Shown: positions 1 to 9,100 of the stretch, in pieces
Layout: each line of letters starts with the position of its first letter
How positions within the stretch are numbered: position 1 is the first letter of the stretch
DNA from: an uncultured Christensenella sp.
Lineage (GTDB): Bacteria; Bacillota; Clostridia; Christensenellales; UBA1242
Length of the DNA stretch: 14,517 bases
NCBI GenBank assembly: GCA_905207515.1
Contig: CAJLLK010000024.1
Location: 1 to 14,517 of the forward strand
Reading direction: 5' to 3'
Notes under the pieces: generated by a model
The model's input: only the letters and a program-made list of their open reading frames with translations
Told to the model about the DNA's origin: nothing
The model's database searches: none
Program-made: the position numbers and the translations under genes

Positions 1-10
1 ACAAAACAAA

Positions 11-39
11 TTGCTAATAGTATATAGGATTAGTATTTT
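11..39 (+). promoter_or_regulatory. weak candidate promoter for the giant lipoprotein gene
   Basis: TTGCTA at 11-16 and TATTTT at 34-39 are separated by 17 bp; each matches four of six consensus bases. The whole leader (1-87) is AT-rich, so a chance match is likely, and the true promoter may lie left of the window. A small perfect hairpin, ACAAC-GAAAA-GTTGT (70-84), sits four bases before the first ATG and holds the only purine-rich (weak Shine-Dalgarno-like) stretch in its loop. Confidence 0.2.
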
Positions 40-87
40 TAGTTAGAAATTGATAATAGCTGTCATATTACAACGAAAAGTTGTCTT

Positions 88-171
88 ATGATGGCTATTT
101 TTATGAAAAAATTTAATTTTGTTTTGTTGGCCGTCTTGACGCTTTGCTTAGGCAGCGTCTTGGCGTCTTGC
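88..171 (+). other. lipoprotein signal peptide with lipobox
   Basis: The encoded start has two lysines (residues 7-8), a hydrophobic core rich in Leu and Val (about residues 9-25) and the lipobox L-A-S-C, with Cys 28 as the residue expected to be diacylated by Lgt and exposed by signal peptidase II. The next residues (TFKKPEV) contain no Asp at +2. This decides the predicted location: outer face of the cytoplasmic membrane in a monoderm cell. Confidence 0.85.
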
Positions 172-3100
172 ACTTTCAAAAAGCCGGAAGTAAATTTCAC
201 GCAAGATGAAATTGTTTTGTCTGTCACACAGCAAGTCAATTTGAGCGAATATCTTGATGTCAACGGAATTGACAAGTCTGACGTTGCGTTCAGATTTTCC
301 AATTCTTCACTTTTTGATTTGCAAGAAAATGTTTTGACGGCGAAAGCGGCGGGAAGGGCTTATGTTTATGCTACATATCAAAACAACAATTTGGCTTCAA
401 TGCAGGTTGTTGTCAAAAAACCGTTTGACGCTCCAACGCAATTTTCTTTGAATGAAAATGGCGTCTTTTCTTGGAATACTGTCAGCGGCATTTTCGAAAA
501 CGAAAGCCAGCCAACTGTTGCCAGCAACTATGTCGTTGTGGGCACATTGACTGAATATTCTGCCACCGACCCAGAAGAGGTTGTTGGCACCACACAAATC
601 AATGAAGTTGTGAGTGGCACAACTTTTCAGTTGGACGCAGACAAACCAGGAGAATATAAACTTTCCGTAGGTGCTTTGGGGAGAAATTATTTTGACAACG
701 GGGCTCTTTCGGCGGAACAAACTTTGTATTTTGGCTATATGGACAAGCTAGAAGCGGAAGATTTGAGTTTCAATCAAGGTGTCTTTTCTTGGACTGCCGT
801 TGCTGGTGCAAAATATAAAGTCAAACTCAACGATGTGTTGTTGGGCGACTTCCAAACTGAAACATCTAAAGATTTGACAGAATATTTCGATGCTGCTGAA
901 AGCGGAGATTACAGCCTTTCAGTTTTGGTTTATGACGAAGCGGGCGAAAAACTTGTTCAAGAAAGTGATGTTTTGACAATCGAAAAACTGGCTGAACCTG
1001 TTGTGGAATATAATTTTTCACAAAATGAAGGTGGAGTTTTGCAAATTTCAACGGCAGATAATGTTGACAAATATCAATTTACTTTAACTTCTGCGTCTGA
1101 CGCACAAACTTACACAGCAGAAAACACGGGCGAGACCATTTCAGTCGATTTTTCTGGAATAGATTTTGGCGTCTATGATGTCAGCGTTGTGGCTTTGAGT
1201 GACAATCAGTTGACCTATTCAAGCGATGCGGTTGAAGTTGGAAAGATTTACAAAATGCCAACTCCAGTTCTGACAGGAACGGGCTTGAATCTTGAAAACG
1301 GTTCAGATTTCAACGCTCAAATCACTTTGAGTGAAAACAAAATTGTTTCCAATGCCAAAATCTTGAGTTTAAACGCCTTGATTGAAGATTTTCAGGTGGA
1401 TGAACTTGAAAAAGATTTTGTTTTGACCTTGGCTGAAGCAAACATTTACAACCTTTCTGCAAAAATGCAACCACAATCAGCTGAAAACCTGATTGATGGC
1501 GAAAATGTTTCTGTTATCAATTCAGATGCAAGTTCAACGCTTGATGTCACAAAATTGCCAGCTTTTAACGGTGAAGTTTCTCATGAATATCAAGAAGAAA
1601 AGTCGGTTTTGACCATTGCACAAGTGGAAAATGCCACAAGTTATCAACTTTTCTATTTTGATGGAGATTGGCAAGCAGTGAGCGACAGCCTTTTTGCCTT
1701 TACCACAGAAAATGGCGTTGCGAAATTCTCTTTCAACGACAAGATTGAAAATTTAAATCTTGCAAATGGTCAAGAGATAAGGCTTAAAGTCGTTGCCAAA
1801 ACTGCAGATGACAACTTGGCGATAAATTCAAGCATTGAAAAAATGCTCAGCATTTTGCAAGCACCAACAACTGCAAACAGCGGCGACAGCGTTGACAAAA
1901 CTTTTGTTTGGAACGCTTCCGAAAACGCCAGTGGATATAGATTGGAAATTTACACAATCGACAACGCTACATACACGCAAAATCAGGCAGAAATCAACAT
2001 CGACACATCAGAAATGACGCCAGAAGTTGTTTCGACAGACAGTGCTTCTTACACTTTTGATGATGTTGGATATTATTATGTCAAAATCTATGCAGTTTCT
2101 GATGACGAAAACACTTACATCTCTTCAACCACTTGTCTTGAAGAAGTTTTCTACATTGCAGAACAGTTGACACTGGGAACGGTTGAGTTTGGCTATTTAG
2201 ACGAATATCAAAATCAACCAGGTTTCACGCAGGCAACAGGTTATTTTGTCAAGATTGAAAACACTGAAAATGTGGACAATTATCAAATCAGTTTGGACAG
2301 CGACCAAACGACCTACCAAAAATTGGAAGGAAGCGAAACTATATTTCTTTTGAGTGAAGATTTTGCTTCTGGAACGGTCAACATCACGGTCACAGGTCAT
2401 GCAAATGACGAAATACTTTACAAATCGACCAGTGAAACTGTTTTGCAAATCGAAAGATTGGCGAGCATAACTTATGACGATTTGGTTTTTGACGCAAACA
2501 CAGAAAGTGTGACGGTCAGAGCCAGAGAAGGTGTTGAAGTGACAGAAATTTGGTATAACGAAGGGAATTCGACCACAGCGCTTGCAGGAGAAGATGCCAC
2601 GTTCCCGATTGGCGATTTAAACGCGTTTGAACTCAGATTTTCTCTTGAAAGTGCTGACCCTTCGCCTGAAGGAATTTTCACAGCGGTTGGAGGAAAAGTT
2701 TATCTTGACAGCATTCCTTCAACATTGAGCTTTGAACGCTTGGCAACGCCAGTCAATATGGAATATTATGACGGCGACATCACTTTTGAAAGTCCATTCC
2801 CGACAACGCAGTTGACTCCATATGGATATTATGTTTTGAGAATGGTTTGCACAATCCCAAACTCACAACAACTTGAAATCTATGTCAGATTTATGTCAAC
2901 AGGCGTTGAGTTCAGCTATGGAGACCTTTCGTTCACTTACGGAACGGCAGACGACTTCAGAACTGTTGGTGCAGACAACAAAGTGACAATCATGCTTTCT
3001 GAAATCATTGACCAAATCAAAACAAATCCACTTTTGTCGGCCATTGAATCGATTTACAACCAAGCGACAGTGCTTGAATTTGAGGCTTTTGCTTATCAAA

Positions 3101-6100
3101 ACAGACTGGAAGGCAGCAATATTTTGCTTTCTTCTCAAAATGCAACGCTCAAAAGCGACAGCACAAAAACTTTGTTGAAAGTGGAAAAGATGCAGCCAAC
3201 TTCGCTTACGTTTGTGGCAAATTCAACCAATCAAGCGACGGATTACACCTTGTCTTGGAACGCCGTTGAAACAAACGACCAAGTGAGCAGCGAAACAAGA
3301 TATGAAGTTTTCTTGCAAGGCAACGAAACAGCGCTGACCGAAACGGCAAGCACAACTTATGAGTTTTCAAAAGCCGATTATGCTGTTTCAACTTATTATG
3401 TTTTCTATGTCAGAGCGACAAATCCATATTATCTAGAGTCGGCAAACTCAAACACTGTCAGAATTTACAAGCTTAGAAGTTTGACAAGCGTTTCGCTTGC
3501 CGATGATGGCAGCTTAAATTTTGTTCCAGCTTCAAGCGAACAAGATTACATCGACCATGTTGATGTGACTTACAATCAAAGCACAACGCAAAATCAAGAT
3601 TTCAAACTTCAAATTGGCACAAATCTTGGACTTTACACTTTTGTGGTTGTTGGCAAGACTTTGGACAATTTGCAAGACGACAATTCGATAACCTATTATA
3701 TCTCAAGTGATGAGGCGAGCTGGAATGTTGTTGACTTGTCGACACTTGCACCGACAAACACACAAGTCTCTTACAACGCCGGAATTCTTTCTTGGAACGC
3801 CTTTGCTGAAAACACTGGACTTTCCACTTTGAAATATCTGGTCATCTTCAAAGATGCTGAAGGCGGAGTTTTCCCATTCATAACAACCCAAACCAGCTTA
3901 AATGTTTTGGAAAGCGAAGTTTACAACTCTCTTTCAGACATGGTGGCAGGCGATATCACTGTTGAAGTTTCTGCTTATCTTGACACTTACAGCGTGGCGG
4001 TTGGGCAAAATGTTTATTATTCAAACACCCAAACACTTTTGTCAGGAAATTCTCAATTCAACCATTATATATATCCGTCACAGCAGACAGTTGTGAAGTT
4101 GAAAACCCCAGAAGTCAGCCAAGTGACTTTTGTTGACACAGATTTGACAACAATTTCTTTCCCAACTTTCTCAGAAGAAGAACTTGATTTTGACAAACTT
4201 CAAAACCCAGACATTGCCATTTCATTTGTTGGCAACTATGCCGACGTAGTCAATGTCAGCGTCTTTTTGAATGACAACACCCAGCCGGTGTTCACTGGTC
4301 AGGTGACAAAATCAAACGAAAGTTACACAGTCACACTGACAAGTGAAGCATACAGAAACGCTTTTGTAAGCGGCGTTATGACGGTGAAAATCAGAGTGAA
4401 CGACAGCATGGCAATTCCGTCATCAGTCGGAAGTGTGGACATCAACAGAGCGGCAGATTTGCAAAGCATTGCTTTTGAACAAGATGGCGGAAATCTCACT
4501 CAAAACTTGACTGTCACATTTGATGGAGAGAATTTGCCCTCCACAATCGGTGGCGTGGCATTCAAGATTGAATATGTTCAAGCCGAAACAACCGAAACAA
4601 AAACTTTGTATACTTTTGCCGAAGTTGTCAGCGTGGACGAAGAAAATGCTCAGCTCACTTTTGACCTTTCTAGCGTGTTTGAAGATTATCTTTCAATGGG
4701 CGGACAAATTTCGGTGGAAGCATTCATAAACAGCTATGACGACGGCAATCCATATTATCTTGCTTCTGCCAGCTCGACCACAACAGCTCAGCTCAACGTT
4801 TTGAAAGGTGTCACTTCTACGGACATAACCAGACAATCTGGCGGATTTGTTATTGCTGACCTAAACAATTCTTCCACCGTTTATGTTGTGGAATATGGTT
4901 CCAATCGTTTTGAAGTGGAAAGCTCTGACCAAGGCTTCTATTTCGAATTTCCAAATGATTGGATTGACGCTGAATATAATCTCACAATCTATGCAACTGA
5001 AAATGGATATATCTCTTCAGTGAAAAATGTCGTTTCATTTACGCTAAACAGAATTGAACAGGTTTCAGGTGCGACATTCTCAAGAAGTGAAGACGATTTG
5101 TCTGAAGTGACGCTCTCTTGGAATGGTGTTGCAGCTGCGACAGGCTATCTGTTTAAGGTTTATCAAGATGAAACTTTGATTTTCTCAACAGAACTTGCCG
5201 GGACTCAAACTTCTTACACAACCACTGATATTTTTGGAGAAAATTATGCCGCACTTTTGGCTCAAAACAACATTTCTTTGATTGATTTGCAAAACGATTT
5301 GAGCGTTCGATTTGCGATTGTCGCTGTCGGCTCGAGCGAAAGCGTGAACAATTCGTTGGAATATTCTTTCAATGGCGTTATTAAAGGCAACAGTCTTTTG
5401 ACGGCAGAGCTTTCTGACATTTTCGAAATCAATGAATATGGTCAAGTTGTGCTTAGTGCAACCGAAAACACAACCTATTTATATAGCTTCTTGAGCACCG
5501 ACACTCGTCAAGCCTGGAAAAATGTTTTGGCAAATTCTTCTTCTGTGATTTTGGACACCAGCGAGCTTGCAAAAGAACTCTCTTCACAAATTTTGTTCAA
5601 TGCCGAGCTTTCTGTTCAAGGAAATGCTGAAAACTTTGAGCTGGATTCTTACTTTATTTCCACCGAAGGAAACACTTTGTCATTCTTGTTCAACGATGCG
5701 CTTGCAAGTGTGGGCTACAACAGTGGCTTGAGTTCTGCTCTGGCGATTGAAACCGTGGAAAACAGCTTCTCCAAAATTTTTGTTGGGCTTTCAGAAGACG
5801 CTTTAAATTTAGCGCAAGTGGCAGAAGTTGTTCCAACGTTGACAGATGTGCCTGCTTCAAACAATATCTACAAAGTTTATTCACTTTCGCTCGCCGACCT
5901 TTTGGACGCTTTGGAAGAAGCGGGAATTAAACCGACTGCAACAACCGATTTGGAGCTTTATTTCTGGGCGTATTCAGAAACAGATGATGCCACAAATGAA
6001 AAAACAGTCGTTTCTGCTCCATATATGTTCACATTTGATTTGACAGAAGAAAGTGACTTTGTTGGCATTCAAAAACTGGGTCCAGTCGCTGACAACGAAA

Positions 6101-9100
6101 ATTATACAGAAGATTATGTCAATTCGTTTGCAGTTTTCAACAATTCTGACACAGAAAATCTTCAAACTTTGGGCTTTTATGTAAAAATAACATCGCAGGG
6201 CACAGAACCATTTTCAACAATCAAATTTGTTTCAAATGCCCAACTTGTTTTGCCACAATTCGACACAACAAAATATGTCGTAAATCTGACAAGTCTGTTT
6301 GAAGAAGAGGATTTGTTAAATCTTTCTGGAACATTCACAATTCAATTTGCTCGACTTCAACTTCAAACCTCTGCTTCAGGTGAAAAGTTTGTTGTGACTG
6401 ATTGGTTGTCTAGTTTTGATGAACAAACTTTTGAGTTTGTTCGCTTAAACCAAGTTCAAGATTTGACGCTTTCAAATGGAAATCTCTATTGGAGAGCAAG
6501 TGACGAAAATGCCACAAAATATTATGTTTACTTCATTCAAGACATGGATATCGAAACGGGCGATTTGGGCGAAAATTATGCTTACTTGCCTACGTCAAGC
6601 ACAAATTACAGTGTTTCTGATTATGCAAGCACAGGCACAAGATATTATTTGGCAGTGCAAAGCATAAACGAAGATCCATTTGTGCTTTCTTCGAGCAGAG
6701 TGTTTATCCTTGATGCGGAGACAACTCTTCCAGCACCGATTTATAGAAACCAAATCACTTCTCCACTTTCTTTGCAAAGCGGAAAACTTGTGATTGATTG
6801 GACGACAGACAGCGAAATTTTCACAATTTTGTCAAGCGGAATCGACTATCCACAGATGCTGACAGCGCTTCTTGATGATGCCCCTTTCACAAACCCATTT
6901 ACTTTCACTCTTGACGACCTTGTGAACGACCAAGTCACAATAAGGCTGAGATTTACGCCGAACGACAGTGCCGGCAGAACAAAGACTTTTGACTTCAACG
7001 CCAAATATTTGCTTGCCGACCTTTATGAATTTGGACAAGACAACAATTTGGAAAACATTGAAACTGTGCTTAGAGAAGTTTATACAAATGCAACCGAAAG
7101 TTTTCAAAGAGAAATTCTGTCAAGGTTTATTGATTTGATAGAAAATGGCAGCCACGGCGTGGCAAATTATGTGACACTGTTTGATGACATCTTTGAAAGC
7201 TTGCAAACGGGCGCTTACAAGGTGGAATATTGTCTGGTAGGCGGCAATTACACTCTCAACTCTCCTTGGTATTCGTTCAGCAATGCAAATCAAGAGAATG
7301 TTGTTTATGTAAATCCAGAGCCAGTTGTTAGAGCCATTCCTGAAAAAAACGCAACAGACATTTCACTCAACACTTACAAGATTTTGATAAGGAAAAGCCA
7401 GATTTATGACTATGATGCAGAACAAGGGCAATATGTTCAAAAGACTGCAGAAAACTATGTTATGAAATTGTTGGAAGATGCTGGAAATTATTTGGTTTTC
7501 AACATTCAAAAGGGCATTTCAGACTATAGTTTGACTTTGAAAGACAGCGAAAAAGAAGTCAATGTCACAGTTTATGAAACAGACGCTGACGGAACGGAAG
7601 TGGTTGGCGGTGACTATTTGATGTTCTATCTGAACCACAACGACGGAAATTCGGTTTTGGGTGTTTATGAAGACGAAATCGGCAAGAGAACCTATCAAAT
7701 GCAGATTTATGCTGTCGGAAATGATTATTCAATGTCCAGCAAGTCGGAATATTTCAGCATGATTATGCTCGGTTTTGGCGACAGCTTCAGCATAAACCAA
7801 GGCGTGTTCTCTTGGATTCCACAGCTTAGACGTGCAACCACAATAGTTTACAGAAAGAATGGCAGCTCAGCTGAAGAAAAATTGGATATTTCGGTTGACG
7901 CTCAAGGTGTTGCATCACGATTTAGCTTAGAAACGCTTGGCGATGGACTTTATGACTATATCAAATTCTTTATGAAAGGCGAAGTTAGACAAAATTCAAT
8001 TTTTGTTGACAGTGAAATTTATCAGATAAACAATGTCTACAAGCTTTCGACACCAAGCCTTAACAACAATTTTGGCTTCATAGGCATTGACGACTCTGCC
8101 AATGTGGCAAAACTTGCAAACAGCTATTCAGACACCAGCCTTTACAACTATCGAGTTTACAACAACGCACTCGCTTACGATGAAAACGATTCTTCCACCT
8201 ACATTTATTTGACCAACGACACTCCGGGAAGCGTGCTTTATTATGAAGCAGGCGTGACTGGCATGGACGAGACAACAGGTCAGGAAGATTACACTTATAA
8301 GAGCAGCGAAGAAAACGCCACTGAGTTCAACGTGGCAAGTTTGGGCTCAACTTCTTCGTTTATCTACGAAAGCGGAAACACAGTCAACGAACAAAATTAC
8401 AATACAACCTATTATCTGAAAACTGTTTATCCAGTCGACACAAACGGAGAAAAGGTGGAAGACAAGAGTGTTTCTGCCAGAAGCAATTTTGCTTCAATAA
8501 GTGCAAAGATGTTGCCAAGAGTGACTGACCTTCAAATTTCAGACGGCGTTTTGACGTGGACGGGGCTTGAAAACTCTGGCGGAATTTTGACAGAAAGCCT
8601 TGAAAAACTTATATACAAAGTGAGAGTTGTTCAATATCGCGCTTCAGGAATTTCTCAAGATGAAACCACACCTTCAAACATTGATAAGGAATATGTTTAT
8701 TACACAGCAAACAACTCTTTTGATTTTGCTTTGATTGAAGAAGACATGGACAATCCTGCTGTCGATGAAACTGTTTATTTGATGGCAACAGTTCAAGCAC
8801 TTGGTTTGAATGTTGTTCAAACGGCTCCAGCAGAAAGTTATGTTTCTTTGATTGAAGGCGGCTATGCTTATGGAAATGTCAGATATGCTGGCGAAGAAGT
8901 TTCTTATGTTCTTTTGAGCAACGGCGAAACAATCGATGAAATTTCTCGACTTGACCCGGTTGAAAACCTGGAAGTTTCAAACGGCAGTCTCTATTGGAAT
9001 TTCAGAGCCGATGACCCTGAAACAACCGAAGTGAACTTCTTTGAAAAATATTCATTTGTTGTGACGCAAGTGACGGAAAACGGAGAAAGAGATGTTTCTG

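Noticed and set aside
70..84. 5-bp hairpin ACAAC-GAAAA-GTTGT just before the giant gene
   Set aside because: A perfect stem this short is expected by chance in such DNA, and there is no U-tract or aptamer-like structure to suggest a terminator or riboswitch.
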